Origin: JADCRZ01 sp965200945
GTDB lineage: Bacteria; Bacteroidota; Bacteroidia; Chitinophagales; Chitinophagaceae
Length of the DNA: 64,000 bases
NCBI GenBank assembly: GCA_965200945.1
Contig: OZ241749.1
Span: forward strand, 930,001 to 994,000
Direction of reading: 5' to 3'
Part shown: positions 1-7,853 of the stretch, piece after piece
Numbering within the stretch: the first letter of the stretch is position 1
How the letters are laid out: every line of letters begins with the position of its first letter
Translations under genes and position numbers: made by a program
The notes under the pieces: generated by a model
Databases searched by the model: none
What the model was told of the DNA's origin: nothing
What the model saw: the letters and a program-made list of their open reading frames with translations, nothing else

Positions 1-301
1 GAAAATTATCATCATTCGGTCGTTCCATCGACGAATCCGCCAATCAAAGTAACATTGCCAACCCTTGGGATCACGTTGCTGTTTCAACAGGAAAGTTATA
101 AAACAAAATCACCATTTTATTCTCTTTTGAAACTAAAAGAGCAGCAGTTATGAATACCGGACCTCGGGCTTTACTGGTTGAATAATAATCTGAAATCCTC
201 GGCAATAGTCATCATAATCAAACTAATAAATGTTCATCTGCAACAGGAAACAAATGCCATGTTAACACGGTGAAAATGTAATCTATCTAAACTAAAAAAG
301 C
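1..301. other. Left-edge region without a confident gene
   Basis: Two reading frames are open from the window edge. One, from base 3, ends at TAA 99-101 after 32 codons. The other, from base 1, ends at TGA near base 150. Either could be the tail of an upstream gene, and I recognise neither. A short perfect hairpin (7-bp arms at 122-128 and 135-141, loop of 6) follows but has no T-run after it on the + strand. The rest, up to the A-rich stretch before the epimerase ATG, shows nothing I can name. Confidence 0.35.
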
Positions 302-1369
302 ATGAAAAAAGTAATCGTTACTGGCTCATCTGGCCTTATTGGATCAGAGGTATGTAAACACTTGCATAGTTTGGGATGGGAAATTTTTGGTATAGACAGC
401 AATCAAAGAGCAGTCTTTTTTGGTTCCAAAGGAGATACCAAATGGAATCAAAAATCATTAGAGGAGTCTCTGGTTAACTTCACGCATTTTGATTTAGATA
501 TACGAAACCGGTCTGGAGTGCAAAAATATATTAAAGAGATAGCCCCGGATGCGATCGTGCACACAGCAGCACAGCCCAGCCATGATAGAGCGGCTGATAT
601 ACCCTTCGAAGACTTTGACACCAATGCCGTAGGTACTTTTAATATGCTGGAAGCAACCCGGCAATACTCGACGACTATTCCTTTTGTACATCTGTCTACG
701 AATAAGGTGTATGGTGATGCGCCAAATAAAATTCCTATGATCGAACAAGAGATGCGCTGGGAATATGCAGATAGTACATTTCTCAACGGCATATCAGAGA
801 ATTTTTCTATTGATCAAAGCAAACACTCGCTATTCGGCGCTTCGAAAGTTGCCGCTGACATCTGTGTTCAGGAGTATGGCCGCTATTTCGGCATGCCTAC
901 ATGCGTCTTGCGTGGCGGATGCTTAACCGGGCCTAATCATTCAGGAGTAGAACTTCATGGGTTCCTGAGCTACCTCGTAAAATGTAACCTCCAGGAGAAT
1001 TTGTATACAATTTTTGGGTACAAAGGCAAACAGGTTAGAGATAATATTCACAGTTATGATGTTTCCAGGTTCATTGAAGAATTCATTGAAAATCCCCGCG
1101 TTGGTGAAGTGTACAATCTGGGCGGCGGAAAAAATAATACATGTTCGATTTTAGAAGCATTTGAAATAACTGAAAGATTTTCAGGAAAAGAGATGCGGTA
1201 CGTGTATAATGAAAAGAATCGCGAAGGCGACCATATCTGCTATTACAGCAACCTGGATAAAATAAAGAGTCATTACCCAAACTGGGATATTACCGTTACA
1301 CTGGAAGATACCATCAGTCAGATCGTCGAATCTTGGAAAGCCCGCATTTCCGATACGGTGTTGGTGTAA
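302..1369 (+). CDS. NAD-dependent epimerase/dehydratase, CDP-paratose 2-epimerase-like
   Basis: An extended short-chain dehydrogenase of 355 residues. The Rossmann motif GSSGLIGSE is at residues 8-16. The segment AAQPSHDRA followed by N-A-V-G-T-F-N-M-L is typical of nucleotide-sugar epimerases, and the core HSLFGASKVAADICVQEYGR matches what I remember of the CDP-paratose/CDP-tyvelose 2-epimerase group. The usual catalytic YxxxK reads FxxxK here (LFGASK), so the tyrosine is missing. The likely role is cytoplasmic interconversion of a nucleotide sugar for the polysaccharide made by the downstream genes; the exact substrate is inferred. ATG 302 follows an A-rich stretch with no Shine-Dalgarno. 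It heads the A+T-rich cluster, 118 bases before the WecG-type gene. Confidence 0.85.
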   Translation: MKKVIVTGSSGLIGSEVCKHLHSLGWEIFGIDSNQRAVFFGSKGDTKWNQKSLEESLVNFTHFDLDIRNRSGVQKYIKEIAPDAIVHTAAQPSHDRAADIPFEDFDTNAVGTFNMLEATRQYSTTIPFVHLSTNKVYGDAPNKIPMIEQEMRWEYADSTFLNGISENFSIDQSKHSLFGASKVAADICVQEYGRYFGMPTCVLRGGCLTGPNHSGVELHGFLSYLVKCNLQENLYTIFGYKGKQVRDNIHSYDVSRFIEEFIENPRVGEVYNLGGGKNNTCSILEAFEITERFSGKEMRYVYNEKNREGDHICYYSNLDKIKSHYPNWDITVTLEDTISQIVESWKARISDTVLV

Positions 1370-1487
1370 ATTCGGATAAAAGGTGGCCTCTAAAGGCCGC
1401 TTCAGTCGATCTGTTTGAAATTGGAAGATGGTGTCGGTAAGGGGATCTGGAAATCATCTTGAAATTAGAATCATACACTTTGATCAT

Positions 1488-2252
1488 ATGTTAATGAAGA
1501 AACAATTGTTTACAGTCAATTATACATTGGCCAATTATCAACAAGCTTCTGATTTTATAATTGAAAAGGCGAAGAGTCGCTCCAGTTTTGCCGTCAGTGC
1601 CCTGGCAGTGCATGGATTGATTGAAACCGTATGGGATGACAAGTTCAAAGAGACGGTTGAGCGCATAGACATGGTGGTGCCAGATGGTCAGCCTGTCAAA
1701 TGGGCGCTGAACAGCTTTTACCAGGCAGGGTTGGGCGATAGGGTAGCCGGCCCGATCCTTACCAAGCATGTGCTCTTCAAAGCCAATCAACAAGGTCTGA
1801 ACCTTTATCTCTACGGCAGTACCAGCTCGACGCTCGACAAGCTGCAGTCTTTCATCAAACTGGATTACCCGCACATAAAGATTTGCGGCATTCACCCGGA
1901 TCGCTTTAGAGAGGCAACGCCGGAAGAAGACCAGCAAGATATAGAGGCGATCAATCGCAGCAACGCTCATATTGTTCTTGTTGGACGGGGATGTCCCCGG
2001 CAGGAGAAATGGGTCGCCGGGCATATCGGAATGGTCAACGCAGTTATGATGGCAGTTGGTGCGGCCTTCGATTTCCATGCGGGCAATATAAAGCATGCCC
2101 CGATGTGGATGCAAAATGCCGGGCTAGAATGGATGTTCAGGCTGGCACAGGATCCTAGAAAGCTGTGGAAAAGATACCTGACAACCAACTCCCACTTTAT
2201 CTATCTCGTCATTTTATGCAAGCTCGGTTTGCGTAAAGTTGCATTTAATTAA
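1488..2252 (+). CDS. WecG/TagA/CpsF family glycosyltransferase (GT26), first copy
   Basis: About 254 residues, the usual size for GT26 enzymes, which add N-acetylmannosaminuronate, N-acetylmannosamine or a hexose to a lipid-linked sugar at the inner membrane face. Seen: the early motif MVVPDGQPVKWAL, the core VGRGCPRQEKWVAGH, a small hydrophobic/glycine stretch VGAAFDFHAGN, and the C-terminal motif NAGLEWMFRLAQDPRKLWKRY. The frame is open back to 1428, but homology begins at the lysine-rich KKQLFTVNY, so ATG 1488 or ATG 1494 is the better start. It probably adds an early sugar of the repeat unit. A second family member occurs at 34302. Confidence 0.88.
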   Translation: MLMKKQLFTVNYTLANYQQASDFIIEKAKSRSSFAVSALAVHGLIETVWDDKFKETVERIDMVVPDGQPVKWALNSFYQAGLGDRVAGPILTKHVLFKANQQGLNLYLYGSTSSTLDKLQSFIKLDYPHIKICGIHPDRFREATPEEDQQDIEAINRSNAHIVLVGRGCPRQEKWVAGHIGMVNAVMMAVGAAFDFHAGNIKHAPMWMQNAGLEWMFRLAQDPRKLWKRYLTTNSHFIYLVILCKLGLRKVAFN

Positions 2253-2506
2253 TTTCAACCGTTATCACTAAGCACGTAAGATTTCCGTTCACCCATACCG
2301 CCTGCCTTGTTCTTACAATGAAACTAAGGTTCGGAAAGCCTTCCTTCGTTTGCCTGATTAAAAAAACTATCGCCGCAGATCATGCTGAACCAATAGATCT
2401 GCCATTGCGTAGTTATCTTTTTTTGGAACCCCGGAAGTCCTGTTTTTATTACGAGACTTGATCTTACAAGGGTGTAAGGCGTAATTTTATCTAATTTTTC
2501 CTGAAT

Positions 2507-3637
2507 ATGCTGAAAGACAAAGCAGACAAAGCCAAAATCTTGTTCGTATTACATTTGCCACCCCCTATCTATGGTGCAACAGTTGCGAACAAATATATCC
2601 TAGACAGCAACATCATAAACCAGGAGTTTGAAACGCAATATATCAACTTGGCTACCAACACAAAGCTGGTAGAGCTCAACAAACCCACTTTTTCCAAATT
2701 TTTCACGTTCCTGCGCATCTTGTACAAGGTCTTTACCACCCTGTTAACCAAGCGGTTTGATCTTGGTTATGTTTCCTTGACGGCTTCCGGTCCGGCGTTC
2801 TACAAGGATGCTGTGGTAATACTGCTCCTCAAGATGTTCCGGGTCAAGATCGTTTACTTTTTTCACAACAAAGGGGTCCTGAACGCTTCCAGATCGGGGT
2901 TCAACAACCTGCTCTACAAATTCGTTTTCCACAACACAAAAAGCATCATCCTCTCTAAATACCTGTATCCCGATATCGAGAAGTATGTCGCGAAAGAGAA
3001 TGTGTTTTACTGTCCGTATGGTATACCGACCATCGCCGCCGCCGAATATCAGCGGGTACCCCGGGTGAATGAGGAACCCTGTAAGTTGCTGTTCTTCGGG
3101 AACATGACGGTTGAAAAGGGGATACTCGTTTTGTTGGAAGCTTGTAAAAAGCTGCAAGACAAAAACTATCCCTTCCGCTGCGATTACGTGGGAGGGTGGC
3201 ATAACATCTCTGAAGAAGACTTTAAATCGTCTATAAAACAGTATTCGTTACAGGATCATGTGATTGCCCACGGGCCGAAATACACGGATGACAAATATGA
3301 TTTCTTTAAAGGGGCAGATATTTTTGTTTTTCCCACCTACTACGGGTATGAAACGTTTGGCCTGGTGAACCTGGAAGCCATGCAGTTCGGACTACCAATC
3401 ATCTCCACTCCGGTAGGCGGCATACCCGATGCGGTGATCGACGGCAAAACAGGCTTACTGGTCTCGACCGAGAATGTAGATGCGCTGACTGAAAAGCTCG
3501 AACTTCTTATAAACAATCCTGCTCTCCGTCTCCAGATGGGAGAAGCCGGTAAAGAAAGGTTTGCACACCATTTTACACTTCAGGTGTTTGAGAACAAGGT
3601 TATAGACATCATCCGTGAAATCACTGCTGTGAACTAG
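2507..3637 (+). CDS. Glycosyltransferase family 4
   Basis: A GT-B-fold transferase of 376 residues. The N-terminal part begins KILFVLHLPPPIYGAT, the acceptor-side loop common in capsule GT4 enzymes. The C-terminal donor domain has LLFFGNMTVEKG and the EX7E motif in YETFGLVNLEAM, followed by GLPIISTPVGGIPDAV and an NGxTGLL-like GKTGLLV. It probably moves a sugar from a nucleotide donor to the growing lipid-linked repeat unit in the cytoplasm; sugar and linkage cannot be read from sequence. A gap of about 250 bases precedes it and about 100 bases follow before the STELLO-like gene. Confidence 0.88.
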   Translation: MLKDKADKAKILFVLHLPPPIYGATVANKYILDSNIINQEFETQYINLATNTKLVELNKPTFSKFFTFLRILYKVFTTLLTKRFDLGYVSLTASGPAFYKDAVVILLLKMFRVKIVYFFHNKGVLNASRSGFNNLLYKFVFHNTKSIILSKYLYPDIEKYVAKENVFYCPYGIPTIAAAEYQRVPRVNEEPCKLLFFGNMTVEKGILVLLEACKKLQDKNYPFRCDYVGGWHNISEEDFKSSIKQYSLQDHVIAHGPKYTDDKYDFFKGADIFVFPTYYGYETFGLVNLEAMQFGLPIISTPVGGIPDAVIDGKTGLLVSTENVDALTEKLELLINNPALRLQMGEAGKERFAHHFTLQVFENKVIDIIREITAVN

Positions 3638-3740
3638 ATGAAGGTTGTAGAAGCTACTTCCTTGTAGTTCCCCGAAGCTTGACTCTTTCCCCATGATCAA
3701 CATACAGATTTTAGGTTCTTCAAATTTTATATTATAATCA

Positions 3741-4736
3741 ATGCAATCCACTACCCAATCCGATAAAGCTATTGTAATTACATCTATCTTCCCCCCTACA
3801 GAGGCCGTCTATGCATTTGCGGCGCTTCCCGGCTTCGATCTTATTGTATGCGGAGACGCAAAATCGCCTAAAGATTGGCAGTGCGACAATACCACCTACC
3901 TTTCTTTGACCGATCAAGGGTCCGTTGGTGAACACTTAGCGAAAATATTGCCCCAAAACCATTACTGCAGAAAGATGATTGGTTATATTCATGCGATAAA
4001 AAAAGGAGCCCGGTTTATCATTGATACGGATGATGATAATATACCGAAGAGCAACTGGATCTTTCCTGCATTCCAGGGATCCTTTGATACGATTCCGGAT
4101 AAGGGCGGCTTCGTCAACATTTATCAGCTATATACAAAGTCCCTGATCTGGCCGCGGGGATTGCCTCTTCACCTGATCAAAACGGATTTTAGATTGGAAG
4201 AGTCTTTGGTTATTTCCGAAAGTAACGTCGGAATATGGCAGGGCCTGGCTGATGAAGATCCGGATGTGGATGCCATCTACCGCTTGACCAGTGACGAGCT
4301 TTGCGTGTTCAGTGAACGGCCGCCCGTTGTGTTGGAGCAAGGAACATTCAGTCCGTTCAACTCACAGAATACTATTGTAAGAAAGGAACTGTTTCCCTTA
4401 TTGTACTTACCAACGTATGTTACCTTCCGGTTTACCGACATCTTGCGGAGCTATGTCGCTCAACCGATAATGTGGCTCAACGGGTTTAAACTGGGTTTCA
4501 CAAATGCCACTGTGGTACAAAAGCGGAACCCGCACGATTACGTTAAGGATTTCGTAAGTGAAATTCCGATGTACCAGTACTGCAACGAAGTAATCGATAT
4601 AACGACGGGTGCGATCACAGCCAATGAAAGCATCGCCCATAATTTGTACAATGTTTACGATGCCCTGAGAAAAAAAGGGATTGTGATAGACAAAGAACTG
4701 CAGGTTTTGGAAGCTTGGCTGCTGGACATTCAGTAG
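3741..4736 (+). CDS. STELLO-like (DUF288) putative glycosyltransferase
   Basis: 331 residues. The N-terminus KAIVITSIFPPTEAV (9-23), then LIVCGDAKSPKDW (35-46) and TYLSLTDQ, match the DUF288/STELLO family as I know it. That family is named for plant Golgi proteins that affect cellulose synthase secretion. The acidic cluster DTDDD at 95-99 inside ARFIIDTDDDNIP is a plausible metal/nucleotide-sugar site of a GT-A fold. No membrane segment or signal peptide is visible, unlike the membrane-anchored plant proteins, so it should act in the cytoplasm. The family assignment is from motif memory. Activity as a glycosyltransferase is inferred from the acidic motif and the cluster context. Confidence 0.72.
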   Translation: MQSTTQSDKAIVITSIFPPTEAVYAFAALPGFDLIVCGDAKSPKDWQCDNTTYLSLTDQGSVGEHLAKILPQNHYCRKMIGYIHAIKKGARFIIDTDDDNIPKSNWIFPAFQGSFDTIPDKGGFVNIYQLYTKSLIWPRGLPLHLIKTDFRLEESLVISESNVGIWQGLADEDPDVDAIYRLTSDELCVFSERPPVVLEQGTFSPFNSQNTIVRKELFPLLYLPTYVTFRFTDILRSYVAQPIMWLNGFKLGFTNATVVQKRNPHDYVKDFVSEIPMYQYCNEVIDITTGAITANESIAHNLYNVYDALRKKGIVIDKELQVLEAWLLDIQ

Positions 4737-4853
4737 AATCTTGAACTCTACCGTTCGAAGGCTCGTGCGGTAGGATTGTGTTTTCGAAAGACCGAACCGG
4801 ATCCGGATAACCGTGCAAGTTAATAAGGACCTGATCAAAAGAAAATTTGACGC

Positions 4854-6278
4854 ATGAATGTTAAAAGGAATGTACTTTGGAATCTGCTGCTGACGTCTTC
4901 TTCATTCATATTTCCACTAATCACCTTTCCTTACATCACCCGTATCTTATCGAGGGAAAGCATGGGAAAGGTGTTCTTTATTGATTCTTTCACGCAGTAT
5001 TTCATCATCTTTTCTTCCATCGGTATACCATACTACGGACTCCGGGAAATAGCCAAGCTGAAAGAGGAACCTGCCCTGAGATCTAAACTGGTGCTGGAAC
5101 TGGTTACCATCCAGGCTTCTATTGCCTTGTTTCTGTCAGTTTTGTTTTTGCTTGCATACAGGTTTATTCCTTCGCTGAAAGGGGAATCGACAATGATTGT
5201 TCTTGCGTGCCTCACTACCTTGGGCAGCTCCTTTGTAATGGAATGGTTTTTCCAGGCCATTGGCAACTTCAAGTATGTAACAAACCGCACCCTGCTGATC
5301 AAAACCATCAGCATTTTCGCCATTCTGCTTTTTGTGCGGCATTCCCTAGATTATGAGATTTATTACGGAATCTCGGCGCTGGTAGTTATTTTAAATGGCA
5401 TTATTAATACTGTTTTCTACTGGAGGCTTTACCATGCGCACTTCAACCAGAAGTTAACCTTTCGCCCCCATATCAAACCCCTGCTCATTCTTTTCAGCAT
5501 CCACGTTGCGATCAGCATTTACACAACCTTGGACACAATCATATTGGGCATGTTTACTAATCCTGCCAGCGTCTCCCTCTACAATGTGCCTCTGAAATTG
5601 GTGAAAATGTTCTGGATGGTCACAGGAAGCATTGGCCTCGTTTTAATACCAAAGGTATCCCAGTATTTCCTGGACCAGAATATTGAGGGCATCAAAGCAG
5701 TGCTGAGCAAATCCTTGAACGTGGTCTTTATTCTCACAATCCCGTTTGGCTTTTTTTGCATGATGTTCTCAGGTGAGATCCTGACGATTATTTCTGGTGA
5801 TAAGTATTTGCATGCGGCACCGGCATTGCGGCTCCTGGCTTTTCTACCTTTCATCATTGGAGTCTGCAATGTGATGGGAACGCAATATCTCATGCCGATC
5901 GGAAATGAAAACCAGATCCTGCATGCCACGATCGCAGGCCTGATTGTAAGTTTGTCGTGCAACTTTCTCCTGATTCCCAGGATCGGTTTTCTGGGGGCTT
6001 GTATAGCGAGTTTATCAGCGGAAACAGTCGTTTGCGTGTATCTTATTGTTTCGGCTATCAAGCACAGGATCAACTTGTTGATAGATTACTCTCTCCTTGG
6101 GCACACGCTGTTAAGCCTGGGTGGCAGTCTTATTTTCATGCTGGCCTTTCGCAATTTCTATAAACCTTTTGTGCTGATGGGCGGTACGATCGGGGTTTAT
6201 GCCCTCTTCTTTATAGCGCTCCAGTTCCTGTATTTCAAGAACCAATTCTTGTTTTCAATCGTAAAATTTAATCAATAG
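4854..6278 (+). CDS. wzx: Polysaccharide flippase, Wzx-like (MOP superfamily)
   Basis: 474 residues, strongly hydrophobic throughout, with about 12-14 membrane segments. The N-terminus NVLWNLLLTSSSFIFPLITF followed by PYITRILSRESMGKVFFI is typical of the Polysacc_synt family. Its expected role is to flip lipid-linked repeat units across the inner membrane before Wzy polymerisation. The stop is four bases from the start of the next gene at 6283, so the two are co-transcribed. A second flippase of a different subfamily lies at 10264 in the same cluster, so one cluster carries two flippases. Confidence 0.92.
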   Translation: MNVKRNVLWNLLLTSSSFIFPLITFPYITRILSRESMGKVFFIDSFTQYFIIFSSIGIPYYGLREIAKLKEEPALRSKLVLELVTIQASIALFLSVLFLLAYRFIPSLKGESTMIVLACLTTLGSSFVMEWFFQAIGNFKYVTNRTLLIKTISIFAILLFVRHSLDYEIYYGISALVVILNGIINTVFYWRLYHAHFNQKLTFRPHIKPLLILFSIHVAISIYTTLDTIILGMFTNPASVSLYNVPLKLVKMFWMVTGSIGLVLIPKVSQYFLDQNIEGIKAVLSKSLNVVFILTIPFGFFCMMFSGEILTIISGDKYLHAAPALRLLAFLPFIIGVCNVMGTQYLMPIGNENQILHATIAGLIVSLSCNFLLIPRIGFLGACIASLSAETVVCVYLIVSAIKHRINLLIDYSLLGHTLLSLGGSLIFMLAFRNFYKPFVLMGGTIGVYALFFIALQFLYFKNQFLFSIVKFNQ

Positions 6279-6282
6279 CTCT

Positions 6283-7251
6283 ATGCCGAAAGTGGCTCTC
6301 CTCATACTTTTCAATCACAACTTTGAAAGAAATCTGGATCGGTTAGATGAAATCTACAAAGGCAGATTCGACCATGTATGGTATGTCATGCCCTTTTATA
6401 CCGGAAGCAGGAAGGATGTGATCAGGGTGCATGAAAGCTCTTATCACTTTCAGGGGTTCGTTGCCAAAGCGCTCGACCTCGTGCGGGATGAAAGTTTTGA
6501 TCATTACCTGTTTATCGGGGATGATCTTCTTCTCAATCCAAAAATCAACCAAGAGAATTACCAGAGGTTCTTCTGTGTCGATAAAAACTCGGCTTTTTTG
6601 CCGGGCATGTTTCTGTTGACAGATGAAAATGAGTCAAGACCGTATCGCCACCTGGCCCCTTACTGGCCCTGGTTGCAATCGGCGTTAGACCTGGAAATCG
6701 ATACGCCTGGTCTTCAAGTGAGCCAGTTTTTACCCTCCTATGATCAGGCCCTTAAACGTCTGGCTGCTCACGGTTTGCATTTTGAACCGAAAGTTCACTG
6801 GAAAATGTTTGTTTGGAAGAATCTGTACAGTACAGAAGTTTTTAAAGCCTTGTACAAGCGGAAACTGTCAAAAAAATACAAGTGGGCATTATCAGTACTC
6901 AAATCCTCAAAAGTTTTTTCCAAGAAATGCCTCCCGTACCCGGTGATAGGTTCATACAGCGATATACTCCTCGTTCCGCATGCCGATTCTTTCGAGTTTA
7001 TGCAGTATTGCGGTATATTCAGCGCCCTGAATCTTTTTGTGGAAATTGCGTTGCCCACCTCACTAGCCCTCGCAGCAACTGTGATAAGAGAAGAAAAAGA
7101 CTTGCCTCATAAAGGCTATACTATGTGGACGCCCGAAGATGCGGAGACTTTTGAAAACCGGTTCAACAAAAGCCTGGCCAATCTATATAACCGGTTTCCA
7201 GAAGATGCGCTTTACGTGCATCCGGTCAAGTTCTCAAGGTGGAACTCTTAA
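6283..7251 (+). CDS. Unrecognised cluster protein with GDD motif, possible GT-A glycosyltransferase
   Basis: 322 residues, no family I can name. It begins with a hydrophobic strand (VALLILFNH) and has DHYLFIGDDLLLNP at about residues 73-86. A predicted strand ending in adjacent aspartates (80-81) is what GT-A enzymes use to bind metal and nucleotide sugar. The C-terminal half has a conserved-looking stretch YPVIGSYSDILLVPHADSFE. There is no signal peptide and no clear membrane span. It starts four bases after the flippase stop, so it belongs to the same transcript and is probably a sugar transferase of the same pathway (inference). Confidence 0.6.
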   Translation: MPKVALLILFNHNFERNLDRLDEIYKGRFDHVWYVMPFYTGSRKDVIRVHESSYHFQGFVAKALDLVRDESFDHYLFIGDDLLLNPKINQENYQRFFCVDKNSAFLPGMFLLTDENESRPYRHLAPYWPWLQSALDLEIDTPGLQVSQFLPSYDQALKRLAAHGLHFEPKVHWKMFVWKNLYSTEVFKALYKRKLSKKYKWALSVLKSSKVFSKKCLPYPVIGSYSDILLVPHADSFEFMQYCGIFSALNLFVEIALPTSLALAATVIREEKDLPHKGYTMWTPEDAETFENRFNKSLANLYNRFPEDALYVHPVKFSRWNS

Positions 7252-7853
7252 CTTGAACACATTTTCTCCTTTCAGGGGTTTCAGGAATATGAGGATATTA
7301 CGTGAGAGGCAAGCCTGTCCGGCGCGGCAGCTACACAGTGTCCTCTTTGGTGGGTTCATCCGAATCCGTCCTTCCTGCTTATCCGTTAAACCTGTAACTG
7401 ATCTGTTTCCAGGCCTTGCCTAACATTGCATGGGAACGTCATAAATGGCCTTACCTACCGGCACATCAGGTATAACTGTTCATGAACAATGATTTAAATT
7501 ATCATATAATCGCCTTTCGAATTCTTCCTTTGGGGTTTATTCGGTAATATTGCAGCATAATTAGCATGAATTTCCTTCAGAAAATCGTAATATCTAGCCT
7601 TTCGTAGGGTTTATTTGTTCCAATCATCCTTCCTTGGTAAATATTTACTTGTCGGTATATTAATAGCATATTCGAAATCTTTATGCATCTTGTATCTGGA
7701 AGTGAGTGCAAACATGATATGCTGATGGTGAAATGATAAAGCAGAGGGGAACTGTAAACTGATTGCAGGCAGTGAGCCTGGCATTTATAGGAGACCTCTT
7801 CGGTTGTATCCGGCCACATCTGAATTGATTGTCAACTTAATAAATTTGCTCTT
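7252..7853. other. 602-base intergenic region before the first Wzc gene
   Basis: No supported gene. The short open frames here have no recognisable product. A perfect TANNTTTG octamer (7841-7848) lies only six bases before the GTG at 7854. If it is a real -7 element the start would move to ATG 7866, but no TTG is found at the usual 17-23-base distance, so I do not call it a promoter. Confidence 0.4.

Noticed and set aside
7841..7848. TAAATTTG as promoter of the first wzc
   Set aside because: Perfect -7 octamer but no TTG at the right distance, and it is only six bases from the likely start codon.
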